Origin: Trichobilharzia szidati
Taxonomy: Eukaryota; Platyhelminthes; Trematoda; Strigeidida; Schistosomatidae
Reading direction: 5' to 3'
Assembly (NCBI GenBank): GCA_944472155.2
Contig: OX235273.1
Location: forward strand, 83,384,793 to 83,448,792
Length of the DNA: 64,000 bases
Shown here: positions 38,178-51,614 of the stretch, piece after piece
Layout: the number at the start of each line of letters is the position of its first letter
Position numbering within the stretch: the stretch's first letter is position 1
The notes under the pieces: model-generated
Told to the model about the DNA's origin: nothing
What the model saw: the letters and a program-made list of their open reading frames with translations, nothing else
Databases searched by the model: none
Program-made: the position numbers and the translations under genes

Positions 38178-38680
38178 TATAACAATCACAAAATGGCCGA
38201 CAGTTCCTTATTGGTACTAATGGTCAACAAGATTATATCCACAGAATCAGTGTTCGAAGGTAAACGAATTACAATAAATTCTGCGAATTCCTGGCCACAA
38301 ACACCACAGAAATCAGAATTTTGTGTAACTAAGTAATGTAACACAAAATTCGAACAGCGCGTCAAGGTCAAGCTCAATAAGTGAAAACAGCAGAGCTGTG
38401 TCAAAGGTGATCCACGTGTTATTTAAACAGCTTGTGAATGCCAGACACGGAATAAAGGGATGGGAATAAACATTGTTCAACAGTAACGAGTACACAAATA
38501 AAGTGTATAGAGCAGATAATGTTCAACTACAAGAAATTAGTCACCATACACCAAAATAGGGTCCGAATACATCAGGTGGGTTAAACTTCGATGGCAAACT
38601 AATCCGTCTTTAAGAAGTGAGAAAATATATTTCGACTACTTACTAATGGCAAGTAGTATAAATTTGAACACAAAAATTGA
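38178..38680 (-). repeat. Right arm of the 4-kb inverted repeat
   Basis: Reverse complement of 34651-35149. The inner border abuts a truncated LINE. No TG..CA ends, transposase frame or clear target duplication seen. Confidence 0.9.
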
Positions 38681-41600
38681 AATATATTGAAGGAAATATG
38701 AGAAATGAATTGAGGCTTATTTTAAAACATTGTGTTCATGAAGTAGTGTGTCTTATCGTTGGTTAGCATTAACTTTGAATGCAATCGGTTGATCAAATAA
38801 TGTCAACTTTGAATGTCTGACAGTATTCATCAACTAAACATGTTCACACTTAATAGCTTGAATCGCTTTCAGCGTTGGGTGCAGTGTGATCATTTTTCCA
38901 GAAGCTACTTTATGTTCTACGGACAAGAATTCACCGACAGTATATCGCTTAAAAGAAGCGAAACTTAGTTCGAATGAAGTCCGGAAGATGAAATTTCATT
39001 GTATGGTCTTTGTATTCTGGTGTCACTGTTCATCAAATCGTCGAATGGATAATCCTTCTACCATATACTATTGTGCTCTTTTCGCTGTAATTGCTGTCAC
39101 TGCTTCTGTGAGAGAGGAAAGTCCAAGGTCACAGGTCAGCAAATAGTGTGGAGTGAGGATGTCTGTGAAGGGTTACAAAACCACCACATATTTCGATGAC
39201 GTGCAGGAGCAGATAGAACATGAAATGGGAAACGGTAGAATAAAATCTCCTCCTGACAAAATGTTGACAATAAAGAAGTTTCCAGTCAGGTATTAGAGAA
39301 GGAAATCGTGGTATTACAGACTACTAGGTCATTCCATATTTTTCTGGTCAGAAGACTCGCAGAGTATATTCGACTGTAATTAATAGCATTCTGATTTCCA
39401 GAGAATTAAGTTCAAACTGCCTATTCCTGGAAAACATTTCACTATATTTATGAGTGCAGGTGACCATAGAACACGAGCCCAGGATTGACTGAGTTGTCTA
39501 ATATGTCAGTCATCTGCTAACATATAGGGAAGGACAGTATTGAGCGGTCGAAAATGAATGTTTAGAGATGATGTGTACGTTAGATTAATGCAGAACTCAT
39601 CTACTAGGTCAACAGTTGTATACCGAAAGTGATAACTAGGCGCTATGGCGATCGAGGACAATAGCAGGTCTAGGTGGGAATTTTAGTTGTGTTATATAAT
39701 AGGTCTCTAAGAATGAGTCCCCATAATGTCCACCTCTTTCAAATTATAAGCAGTCAAAATAGCTCAATTCTCCTCCAGTTTGGTGAAGCAATCCCTATCA
39801 AACGCCTGAAACGGGATTTATGTGTTCAAACAGAAGCAGTTATCAATCTATTCTCGTCCTGACAACTGGACGTCAATATTCTCTCATTCACTTGATTATG
39901 CAGTTTTTAGCTTTAACCTCACCCTCCTTCGATATGGTATAACTCTGAGACTTTTATTTTGAACTCACTATATTATTACTCATTTTATTAGTTACCCAAC
40001 AGATCACTCACCTCTTGTCTTTATCACACAACTCCTTCATCATTGTATGCATACAATAATTTTGTTCGAACTTGAAATCTCTGGGAAACAACTAGATAAG
40101 TTTGATTTGCTGGACACTGTTCATTCAGTTTGGAGCATCTTGTCAACTGACATCATGCAACATTTCATTGGTTCTCTAACTGATATCAATCCGTGATCAA
40201 CTCGTAAAAATAAATATAATAATTACAAACCATCTATAGAAAATGTGTGGGCATGTTAAAATTGTTCTAAACATAAGTCTAGTAGTTTTTTTAGGCTGTA
40301 AACAGAAAATGAGAAGCCGACGAAACCAATGAGGATACCATCTTATTCTCCTGAAATTATCTCTCTGACTGCATTTATAATCATGAAGAGGGAGAAATGT
40401 ATCCAGTTTCTGAAAAAAAAATTGTTGGTTGACACTTTATCTCCATCAGAAGACGAAGCCAATTTCCCTGAGAGTGCATACGGAGTACACCCAATAATAC
40501 TAGTCATCTGTCAAAGATGGGATCCCACTATAAACGCAGTGACACAGGCAATCACTGACGGAATGGCCGTAATATGTCCATATAAACATTTATGTTCCAT
40601 TGCTACATAGGTGATATCACAAAATGAAGTGTTTGGACATTTGTAGTTAGTTGAGTGTGTCGGTCCAGTACACATAATGTTGCATCTACTACGAACTATT
40701 TCAACGAGTTAATTATTATTATGAATTGACTACTGACGATGCTTGCGTAGCTAGCTGATTTCCTATTCCTTTCTGCTGATGTTCAAGGACACATTTTCAA
40801 ATGTTACAGTAAACATGTTCAGGGTCCGATATGTAGAGAATTTGTTGTCTTACTTCTTGGTATAAAGACTACACATTTCTCATGTTGGTTCTTAATTATA
40901 TCGCAGTAATCAATATCATAAAAATTGAGATGGGAATTAAAGAGGAATTTGAGTGGAACAGAAGATGTTCATTTAACTTCCAAATCTCTAGTGCTTGTTA
41001 ACCACTGTAGATTGTGAAGTTGTTCACTCAGTTTATTGGTAAGTGCAAGAGGAGTGAATTCGATTACACACATGTCAACAACGCACCAAGTATCTTCACT
41101 GAGAATCTAAATTGTTGCAAATATTATGAAAATGTCGGCGCAATCAGGCCTCTCATTTCGTTCACCACTCGTCTGATCTTGGTCAAGACAAACTGATGTA
41201 TATCCATAGTAAGCTGTTTTATACATTAACATTGTTTATTCGATAGAATGTTATCGTGTGCAATTTGTCATACCTAATTTTCTGTACCAGTCTAAAATGA
41301 CGCGAATCACGTGTAAATGTTTGACTACTCCTGAAAGTAATAGTCATTTTCACCCCAGGCAATACTCCGATCACTCCCCTGTACTTGAACTGATCATACT
41401 GATTCTTGTTGAGCTTGATGGGGCTGGCTGGACCATTACTGAACTGTTGTCGTTTTCAATCGCCTTGAGTGAATTTGTATAGTGTATCAGGAGTGAGATC
41501 TATGTGTTAAGTACGCCATAGCTCTGGTGAGCTATAATCTGGTCAACTTGGTGCTAGCTGAAGCCAACCAGTCTGTTGCTCAATTTGGTTCATTTGAAAC

Positions 41601-41995
41601 TTGTACATACAACTTATTTTAGGGTTATGCCCTGTGTTGGTGTAGAGGACAATCCACCTGACCTGTATTGAAACCCGAATTAACTGATTTGAAATCGGCT
41701 CGGTGAATGCATCATTTGAAACACAGATGAGACAACTGTTACAAATCCCCAAATCAGATTGAGAAAGGTATTGAAGTATTGGGTATACGAGGATCAATAG
41801 TGTTTACTGGCACAGAGTTATCTCATCATCTTCCATTCACCTAATGTATTCCTCATGGATAAATCAAACAGAGGGGAGTATTCGCCTAACCACAGCTCAC
41901 TCTCCATAGTTTTGATGAAAGTCTACTCAACTGGTGTCAGAGATAAAATCTATCTGTAGTGCAGTGGTAGTGATTTTCACATGTAATTTTCAATG
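38681..41995. other. Non-coding stretch between repeats, no supported gene
   Basis: Open frames (38886-39146, 40329-40610, 41258-41482, 41543-41797) lack recognisable domains. Bases 41250-41830 have higher complexity and could be an LTR-type remnant, but I cannot show terminal repeats. Confidence 0.35.
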
Positions 41996-42002
41996 AATTC
42001 AG

Positions 42003-42190
42003 CATTAAAATGAATGGAATGGAGTATTTCGATGAAACACATTTCGCCGCCATGGACACTGGAACTTCTTCGAGAATTGGTACTAGTACAATCGTGAAGA
42101 GAATCAACACTCATTTCAGGCCTTCCACCTATTGAGTTTACCTTCAAGCGGAGCATATATGCGTTGGAGGTAAAAGATTATTCAGTTAAG
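42003..42190 (+). pseudogene. Relic of protease exon 5 on the opposite strand
   Basis: Plus strand, preceded by a preserved acceptor (ATTCAG). Reads IKMNGMEYFDETHFAAMDTG, then TSSRIGTSTIVKRINTHF, with the catalytic Asp-Thr-Gly retained. A deletion of roughly 20 codons plus frameshift follows, then LPPIEFTFKRSIYALEVKDY. The donor after SVK is destroyed. No other exon lies next to it. It is clearly older than the A/E duplication. Confidence 0.82.
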
Positions 42191-42404
42191 CTAAAATAAG
42201 AACTATGTGTATGGTTACTTTCTATCATGGATCGTGACTTCTATCAATTTATTATTAGCTTCCAAGGAATTTTCCTCTCCAAAGTCATCATGAAATGTTG
42301 TGAGACCAGCGGTGTTTGTGGCTAAATATGTGGAAAGCTGGTTAATAAACATCTTCATATAGCCTTACTCCCACCTGTTTTTCATTACAATTTTCCATAT
42401 TTCC

Positions 42405-42690
42405 GGTGCAGACACCATGTAATGACTGCGAGGTCAATTATGTAGGTCAAACCAGTAGACTACATTTAATTAGACTATCGGAACATAGGAATTCAACTGG
42501 ATCCAGGATGATTGCCCATGATACGTTATAAAAACTAGAAGAAGCCTCAACCACTGCAACACATTCACTTGCATTCAATCACCCAATAAGTTGAAAGTAA
42601 TAAAAAGTAATAACATAGTTAGGCGGAGAGAGAGGCTAATCCCTGAATCTTCATCAAATGATGCAACGCTTTACCGAGTAATTGGATAAT
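42405..42690 (+). mobile_element. Penelope-type GIY-YIG remnant
   Basis: Plus-strand peptide CNDCEVNYVGQTSRLHLIRL with following SEHRN is a GIY-YIG core. After a stop come LAFNHPIS and RRRERLIPESSS, which fit the end of such a domain. A purine-rich run follows at about 42700-42748. Confidence 0.65.
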
Positions 42691-43189
42691 TTCCATAAAA
42701 ACGAGAAGAAAAGAGAACAAGAGAGAGGGAGAGAAAGAGAGAAAGTATAGAAAGTAAATTATGAAGCCGTGAGAATAAACTGATATGAATATGAACAATA
42801 AATTGTGGTCAAGATGTCGTGCAGTTTTTGACACTGTATCACTGTGTGTTATTCCAAATGAACTCAGCCAATATGCAACTCAGTAATTTCGGTTTGAAAA
42901 ATTTGGTTTTCATTTGATGAGCAGTGATCCAGTGATTCACTGACGTCTTAACTCTTTCATACCGAGGTTGTCGACGTTCATCGTGCATTCACCAGGAATG
43001 AATTGAACATGTCATAAAGTGCAAAAACGCGACAATATGCAGCCGTAGAGCAGCAAGTTTGCAAGAGAGGCGGTGAAGATTGAACGTCAGGTGAACAAAG
43101 ACAGGACAGAGAGGGGGGAGTTGTTACCAAACCAAAAACAACAAGATTCAGTAACATCGACAGGAGATCCTTGAGTGAATTCACTTATT

Positions 43190-43760
43190 TCACTCACCTG
43201 ACCTAATCAGCATCGTTTCAGCTGCAGTTGGCATGGGTGAGGACATCAGAGTAAAATAGGATCAAATCGGGAAGATGAGGCAGGCATTCATTACTCTGTA
43301 ATCAATGTGAAAATAGGCTACACTGAAGATAAAGAAAGACACATGATATCTCAACACTACAGTCAAGACAAGATATGTGGTCTAAAGAGTTAATGCTTGT
43401 GGCGTCATTGATCTCCACACTGCAGATCACATGACTGCTTGGGAAGGATAAGCAACGAGGTGGTCTAGCAGTTCAGTGAAATAACCATCAACCTATTACT
43501 GAACAAACATACAGGGTGAAATGGAGATGAAATGGAAATATGCTCATGAGGCACTTCAAGTGGCATCTCACTTGATTGTGATCCCTGGGTGGATGATGAA
43601 TGAGAAGTGGCGCCTTAAAAGTGCAAAGGTGAAATAGAGAAGGAAGATCAAATGCTAAGGAAATGAAGTTTTGTGTGTAGAGAACGAAGTGGATTGGAGA
43701 TGTGCAGTTGAATCACAATGTTCCATTCTTGATGCAAGTAATGAATAATAATATCATAAT
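43190..43760 (+). mobile_element. Old LINE remnant beside gene D
   Basis: Distant match to 1430-2010 (same order relative to the flank that follows), ending in GAATAATAATATC. Reading frame lost. Its shared position indicates insertion before the protease units multiplied. Confidence 0.45.
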
Positions 43761-44984
43761 TTGGTTCGACTATCTAACTGCATCGTTTGAATTATTATTT
43801 TACAGATGGTTTGTGGTGGCTGTACAAGGATTGTGACAATCCAACACGTTGTCAACACTGATTATTCCGTCTCAACAAGCACCTCCCTCAAAGTAATATA
43901 AAAGGTAAAGGTCGACCAAGCGAAGGCAATACTCTTTAATCTCCCTGTCATTGATGGAGCCTCAGCCACTCAGTTAGAGAAATCGGAACTGTGCAAGAAA
44001 ATTATCCAATCACTTCTTCCAGAATAGTCGAACCTTGCTTGATTTATACTTACTTGATTTCTGTCTGGTTGTTTTTCTAACTCCTGACAACACTCGTATT
44101 TCTTCAAAACTACTATATTTTAGAGATGACCTGCTTGAAATTGAGTCAACCGAAAACTCTTGTAATCAATATATGGAATATAATCGTCATTGTTCATTTG
44201 GCTTAAATCTAATAAATGATGACCTATAATGGAATAAGTTACTCTGGCTAGCATTCGTGATGTATACAACCTGATGATTCAGAAGTTTCTATTCAACATA
44301 AGGAAAAGCATAATCATAGGTGGCAGCCTATCACACTATATGTGATAACTGTGACTCAGTTGTGTCCTTGGTACGCGAAATGTACTCCTGACGATTTTAT
44401 AATTGTCATTCAACCAAATGTGATGCATTTCACGAAGGAGACAAAGAAGACATATTATATGGGATCGGTTTTCGCATCAGGTCGGATAGCACTGTGTCAC
44501 ACGATCCACTGTCAATTAATATTTTATCTGAAAATTCTGGAAAAGGGGAAAATATCACAGAATAAACCTTAGTGAAATCCTGTACATTATATAAACAGTG
44601 TGCAGAATAAAGCTACTATTATTATTATTGCTAAAATAATTGCATACTTTCCTTCGTTTCTATGCGCATTCTGATTACTACTCATTCATTGAATTATTAT
44701 TCACCTCATTAAGTAACTCCAAGACACTTATTCAACTCTTCTTATGCATTGAATACCATCAACACCTATAATGGAGACAACTCATCGCTTTTGTCACCAC
44801 CGTCTGTCAGGAAAAATTGTAAATAATTTCAGCTGCACAGCCAGAGAGACTGAATTCGCCTAGAAGATCCTCTTCGCTGGACTAAAAGTTTTGATTTTAT
44901 TATTTTGTATTAGTAATACACAGTAAACGAAGTATCCAAACCTGAACAGAGTGTTCATCTCAATTAGTATTTCACGATAACGAT

Positions 44985-46050
44985 AACTTTGAAGTGTAAA
45001 TTTATTTGACTTGACTTTGTCCCTCGTATAGTAGAGATCATACCACATGTGAATTACAAGTTATAACATGAACAAAAAATGATTCATTTCAAAATTTCAA
45101 GTATTTCGAACTTTGCGATAAATTGTTGAATAATTCATTGAAACTTTATTTCATCTCTGACTTTTTTCAATGCAGTTTGTCAAGGATCGTGTGTATCACA
45201 AGTTGTACACTTACACATTGACACATTACAGAAATGAAACAGTAATTCTGTTTATTATATTAGAATAGCTCTATTATGATCCGAAGTCCATCTTGAAAAG
45301 TTTAATGTAATGTAATTTGCTAACACTACCACATTAACAGATAACACGCTAAAACGATAATTCTGTTTATTCATTTAGAATCGCGTTACTAGAAGGCGAA
45401 GTTCATGTTGAAAAATGTGATGTGTTTGTAAGTCACATCGTATAATTTGTTATCACAACTGTGTGTCGTTTCATTTACATGAAAATGTACTGTCGAAAGA
45501 CTGAGCGAAATAATAATAATATGAGGTAATATTGCTGATAAGTGTATGGTGGATGAGAATTCACACTAATCTTAATGATGCAATCAGCGAAGATTCATCA
45601 TAGTAGATAACCATTTCACAGTATTTCGAAGTGGCCGTGGTTCAGCACTAATGGACGTCATACATTAATGGCACTCAGCTGAAAATGCTTTCCAACTTTA
45701 TATCACAAAAAAAGTTGGGAATTCGTGAAACATGTTTTGCATAATCTTAGGCATTCCTAAGATTGATTCCTGTCGACAAAGAGTGTTTAGAAATGATTAC
45801 TGAAGGATGACTGCCTGAGGGGGAATATTGCTCACAATAGAAATATGTTAGGGATAAACACAGAGTTTTGAATAAAAACTTTGACGTTCAGCAGATGAGA
45901 TGAAAAAACTCACTGAAATCCTGATACGTCTTCTTTTCAGGTTAATCATTTAGGGAATGAGAATAATATCCATGTTGATACTAAAATTGTTCTGATGCCA
46001 CTGTGGGTAACAGAATTAAAACTCAACAGTGTAAATTAGTGAATAACAAT
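44985..46050. repeat. Old paralogous flank (third copy of the 2.0-4.8 kb flank)
   Basis: Collinear but diverged match to 2075-2640 and 4765-4850, for example the shared AATTCTGTTTA...TAGAAT.GCGTTACTAGAAG block. An internal ~110-bp tandem repeat is seen near 45240-45430. Shows that gene D belongs to the same ancestral duplicated unit. Confidence 0.6.
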
Positions 46051-46454
46051 CTAATTGAGATTACTGCTTCTCTTCGACTTCTCCAGTCTCAATGTCAATC
46101 AATCAATGGGTACATCTCACTGGTGATAGGGTCTGATCAAGAGGTTATTTGGCACCATTTCCTTCAACTACCATGGTCATAAGAACTTCAGAATGTTTCC
46201 AGGTCACCTGTCTTTGTTTCTGGTCATCCAAATTTCATTATCGAAATTTTCCACTGCAGTAACATGGTTTTTTGACGAAAATACCTCGAAGAATGCTGAC
46301 ATCGTATGGGGAATTTATATGCATTGTACAAAGGATGCGCCAGGATACATACATTTCCCAGTAGTGACTCACAGATGGAGCCAATTGTCCGAGATTTGTA
46401 TCCAACAAAGAATGATAGTCTAACATCTACCTACACATCTTCGTCTTTTGAAGA

Positions 46455-46580
46455 GAAAAATATGTCCTCAACCCTTATTCAGCAGCTACATGACAATTCC
46501 ATGTGTCAAGTGGTCCACAACAGATAACTGAGAGAAGCTTCTGGTTTGAAGACAGAAGTGAGACAAGACTACATAATAGT
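46455..46580 (+). mobile_element. LINE RT fragment (between motifs A and B)
   Basis: Plus strand LIQQLHDNSMCQVVHNR, then LREASGLKTEVRQ, matching [12 protein letters not shown]...[18 protein letters not shown] of the LINE at 12660-12760. It sits where exons 5 and 6 of gene D would be expected. Confidence 0.75.
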
Positions 46581-46803
46581 TGAAGGAACATATACTTCTC
46601 TGAATAGATCTGTTTCCTTACTCGTGAATAGATTTCTTGTTTCCCATCTAAACCCAATTGAATACTTGGTTGTACAGCTACAAAATGCAATCACCTGAAG
46701 AAATTCTTTGCCGAAATCCTCATCCCCTTCCGATCTAACAGAATTTACGCACATTAACAACTGAACACATTCATTCAAATTGAACAGGACACTAATTAAC
46801 TAC

Positions 46804-49800
46804 CTTTTCATTCCAACAGCCCATTTATTTTCGAGAAGGACGGGTAAGACTTCAAAATCTCCGGTAAAATACTCAGTGTTGACACCACCGAGTACCATCT
46901 CTCCACCGACAACAGCACCATCTTTCCTATGCAATGTACAAATGAAATTGATTTAGGACGCATCGAGTACTAAATTGATATTCGTATTAATCAATGAACA
47001 AAAGTGATCATGGTGATGTGGGCTGTCCTCATGACACATTGGAGTTAACATACAAAGTAGATTGGCCGATAAGATTGATAATTGTTCGCCTTGTATTTGA
47101 CTTCAACATTCTATCCGTATTCGCAGGCCAGGTGGAAACTAACGACAGACGAGAATGTATCCTCACGTAAACTCAGTACATCACACTGGAGATAAAAAAG
47201 GTCGTCTTTTCTTCTGATGTAACAAGGCAACTAACTATTTTGAAACGAGAGGTCGTAAATGGGCTTCAACACTCCATAGAACACCAGAACTGGTCAACTT
47301 TCTAAATTTGGATTTCACTTGGTATGTACAATATGTCAAGTGAAATGGTATATAGAACTGGATGTTTGCATAAAAATGAAATATCCACCCAAGGAAAGAT
47401 TATCCATGCATTTGAACTGGAGTTCCTGAGATCTGATAAGTAGTCATGCACTAGGAATGTAATTCCTGCATGAATATGCGCAGCGAAATTCAGTTGCAAT
47501 GAACTAGTTAAGTATGTTAGTTTAGATTCATCACATGTTGATGGAGTTCGAATACTGCTACTGAGAATTATCAGCTTCATTTGGATCTCGTATATTCTCT
47601 CGGACCAGCCACGTTCTCGTGAGATAAGTGGTAAAAGTGTAAATAAATCATTTTCATAACAATATAAAATTACTTCCATACAACTAATTATACTCTACAT
47701 GTATACATACCCGTTCAAATAGAATGAAAATATTGGATCCATCTTCACTCCTTGAGCGAGTATATTCGGAAAGACAGGAATATTCCCATATTCGGATAAC
47801 TTTTCACATGACATACCAATTATTCCATCATATTTACTGCCAGAAAAACTGATGGAAAATATATCAGTGACTTCTGCAAACGCCTGATTGCGAATAACTA
47901 AAGAGTTTATCTAAAGTCACTGTCGCTTCGAGTCATACGAACACATTACCTGTATTGTATCCATGCTCCAAAATCCATAGAAAGTACTGTCCATATAATC
48001 GACTTCAAAACTCGTGCCATTCCGCTGATAAGTAGATGACTTCGAACTGTCATAAAATCGAATGAACCAACAGGGGATGTCCAGAAACCAACATTTTCTT
48101 GATGGAAACCAGGTGTCGGTTGATCCTGTGTCGAAGAGTACACGAAACGTTTGTGGCGGAGTTCCTACAAGCACTTCTCCGTAGTACTGAATCTTAAAAG
48201 AACATTATGATTATAAGGTGACTAAATACCATCGTGCCCATTAGAAAAAGGCAAATATTTGCGAAATGAAAGGGGTTGAGAGGAAGTTGGAGTCGTTCTG
48301 TCATTCGTGGATAAAGTGAGAGAAGCTAAATTTGTTCTATCCAATTACTTTTCATAAAATAGTCAGTCACTCAAAATGTACCACAGCTCCACCATTACAT
48401 CCAATACGTTTTTAGTTACAGTGACTATCGTTTAACGCGGTAAACGAGACTGTAACTGCTCTTCATAGATATTCAGTGGGACATTCACTATCTTTCAAAA
48501 GTGTAGTGTCATATCACATTTGGTGCTTAGAAGCACACTAACTATAAATGTTCAGTATTTCGTCGTCTACATTCCACTGAACACCATCCAATTTACTAAA
48601 TTGCTTTGTGGATGTATCCAAAAGTACGGCAAAGGGAGGGGTGAGGAAACGAAACATCCAACTGTTGGGAGAAGAAAGTGTTCATTTGTCTCCCGTTCAG
48701 AGGAGAAGCAGTATCACAAATGATTGACAAGAGAAGGAAAGGGGGAATGAAAATGCATCCTTCGGGCAGATAAGCTGCTGTCGCTATTCAGCACCGTAAG
48801 CCAATCCAAACTCGATTTCTATATGGTTTTTCGAGATTATTCCAACTGACGTGTAAGGGTTGGACTTGGGTTAAATTCGACCTAAAATAACCACCCTTAC
48901 CAAACCTCTTCACCGCTTATGGCCTTAATCGTACTCTGCCTAACGTGCAAGTACTAACGAACGGAATCAAGGTTAAAAGACTTGAGATGGCAAGTGTGAC
49001 TGGAACAGAATTGTATTTACACAAAAGAGATATGGAATTTGATAAGAAATAAGAGGTATGCACTTATCTGGAGGTGAGACGGTGGTCAGCTCGGAGAGTG
49101 TGCTAGGTGAAAGCACATCGAGAGAGCGAAACCGAAACCGTACAGGAGGTTCACGAATACAAATTGGAAGTGGGGTTAAAGGTCAGGCTGAGTTCGTTCA
49201 AACAAAAGTTCGAAGGTACAATGTACACTACAGACGTTTGCCTTCACTGAGGCAAGTATTCAGAGGTTCGATCATCAGACGCCTTGTGGATTCGGTTCAT
49301 TCCGTCGAAATTTCTAAATCCTTCATAATAATAAGTATAGAAAGGACAACAAATTTAGTACGATTTGCTGAAGCGATTGCATCAAGCGTTTCCAACCAGT
49401 TTTAAGCATACAGAAAAAAAGAGAGTGTAATCTACCTGCCACTCTCTCGCTTACTGCATTCTGATTGCATTGATTAGTCATTCGTGTTAGTGGTTTCAGC
49501 TCACTGATCAAGTTCCCAATTTTATGAACTATAACTTTCTTGAGTTACTATTTAGACCTACAAGCCAACACTGCATATTAGAACTTTCTGCTCTCTATTT
49601 TTCCCCTCCCCACCACCTCCTTTTCCATTTTGAAAGCGTATAAACTGATGGTAACTTAAACTAAAGCCAAATATAGTGCCTACATTTTTTGGATGCATTG
49701 AATTTAGGATGTTTTCTCTACTACCATTCAAACAGTAAAGTTCTTAGTATTGTCATTATTCATCAACTCTGCGATTTCAGAGAGATTTCTGCTAATAAAT

Positions 49801-50121
49801 ACCTGTGAAGTAGAATGATGATATTATTTTTATACTGCAAATCTCGTCTCTCCTGCATTCTTTATCGAAATTTATCAAGGAAACCAAATGTATGAAAAGT
49901 GACATTTAACCTGTCACACTTACATTTTGATAATTGTACAGGTGTTCTGATGTTGGTGTAGCTCCGCCACTCAGTAAATTCGCCCAGCTTCTTTGTAATA
50001 GCCTGAACAGTTTTCGATATGGATTTAGCATTGGACTGATTCCAGTCACTGGATGCAATGGTATTTTGATAATCTCAGCATTAACCGGATATAAACAGAT
50101 GAGAAATATGATCAGGTTCAT
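46804..50121 (-). pseudogene. Gene D: cathepsin D-like protease lacking exons 5-6
   Basis: Minus-strand exons 49924-50121, 47950-48192, 47711-47910 and 46804-46926, all in frame with GT/AG borders. Signal peptide MNLIIFLICLYPVNA, propeptide, first active site [18 protein letters not shown] loop, exon 3 KYDGIIGMSCEKL, exon 4 DGAVVGGEMVLGGVN (one residue longer than its paralogues). The promoter is intact. No exon 5 or 6 follows on the minus strand before 42.2 kb, where the only exon-5 sequence is inverted. The second catalytic Asp and the C-terminal lobe are therefore missing. Reading into intron 4 meets a stop at once (AAAAGGTAG), so any product would be a ~255-aa single-lobe protein. Most likely a truncated pseudogene; an expressed fragment cannot be excluded. 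Flap reads DYMDSTFYG. Confidence 0.78.
48740..49430. other. Unclassified higher-complexity segment in intron 1 of gene D
   Basis: Less AT-rich than its surroundings, with a 115-codon open frame (49058-49405) lacking known motifs. Probably an unidentified mobile-element fragment. Confidence 0.3.
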
Positions 50122-50170
50122 TGCAGTGAATATTATAAGGAGAATCAAAATCGTCGACGATGTCTTTCTA

Positions 50171-50230
50171 TTTAAATATACACACTTTTATATATATTGA
50201 CATGCTCGTGATGATGAAATTTCTGATTGG
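50171..50230 (-). promoter_or_regulatory. Core promoter of gene D
   Basis: Minus strand: CCAATCA (50224-50230), GAGCATGTCAATATATATA, then TATATTTAAA (50171-50180), 50 bases before the ATG at 50121. Confidence 0.55.
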
Positions 50231-50727
50231 TGATCACTGTGGTTTTGTTTTTTGTAGCTATATTATTACACGGTACTTCCTCAAATCATGGCAAATATAA
50301 GCATGCTTTATTAATGACAAAATATATTTACAATATGCATATGACTGACTTGTCCGAAAAGATATTTAGTTTGCATAATTCCAAAATTCTCTCTGAATAT
50401 TTTAAAAAAAAGTATATTTGAGCGAACATCTATTTGCAGTTACTTCGTCTGCAAGCTTTTCACTAAGAATTTAGTAAACATGGCCTGTATTCCTCGCAGT
50501 GTCATTCGACGACATCCTCAGCTTATGCCCATTCCACCTACATTTCTTCTGCATATTTATTTAGCAATTGGCTCTCGGCTGGTTTGTTGACAGAGTTTCT
50601 TGCTGCTAATTCTTTCTGACCCGCCATTAGATCTTCAGTAGGCAGCCAGTGAAGGCAGCTGTTGATAAAATTCTGCTACCTGTTGGAAATGCAGTATAAG
50701 TTTCTGACCTGTATATAAGAACTGACT

Positions 50728-51157
50728 GACTTGCTATTGGTGCTGTATATCCTAGTCTTGTTCTTTATGCTGGCTGAGTGCAGAAGATTCCCAAGCTGAT
50801 TTCAGATTGGTGGAGGCGTATCTTGCCTTTTCGACTAGTTTTGTCGTCTTAATTCGTTCCGAATGCCTCTTGTTGAAACAATGCTTACCATCTAGATAAG
50901 TGAAGGAAGTAACCCCTTTCAAATTCTCCATAAGGCTGGTTATTGGTGCCAATTATTGTTGCTGTCGGTTGGTTATCTGCATCACCTCCATCTTCTCTAT
51001 GTTCACCTTGAGTGCCATCTTCTATGACTGCCAGTCTGTTGGTTTTCGCCTGCAAGTGTTCGATTTTGTGTAACATTAAACATGCACCATTAGCGAAATC
51101 CAGATCTTCCAGAGTCTTCCGATCAGTGAAGTCTATTCCTGTCTTCTTGCTCCCCAT
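50728..51157 (-). mobile_element. LINE RT fragment (duplicate of 440-868)
   Basis: Same LEDLDFANG box and LKGVTSFTYLDGK block on the minus strand. Here the frame is broken into two at about 50950 by a one-base change. Confidence 0.75.
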
Positions 51158-51614
51158 CTACAGTGTGTCCCATAACAATTAGAAATATCATCGGTGATAA
51201 TGAACCATCTTGCATTACTTCTGTACTCACCACAAAGTTCAGACATGTTCTACCTGATGTTTGGTGGGTTTATTTAATAAAACACAGTGACACTTTTATA
51301 GTAACTGGATGACATTTGCAGCGCATATTCTTGCTCGTAATCGTATCACTGTATTCACATAACATTCTAACTTGCCTTATATTGTCTTGTACATGACAGT
51401 TTTTCATGTATCTAGCATAAATAATGCATCATCTCGACCGCACATATTTCATTTTGATTCGATGAACAAAGCTAGGTTTAAAAATATGAGTTAACCTCAG
51501 AATCCTTGTTTATCGAATCACAACGAAACGAATGCCACCGAAGAGATAATTATGACGATGTTCAATTCAGATATATGAAAAACAAGAAAAATATGGAATT
51601 ATGTGCCACAGCAA

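Noticed and set aside
40329..40610. 93-codon frame as a gene
   Set aside because: No motif, isolated, in a repeat-rich region.
42700..42748. Purine-rich tract as an LTR polypurine tract
   Set aside because: No LTR-like terminal repeat or retroviral-type coding nearby.
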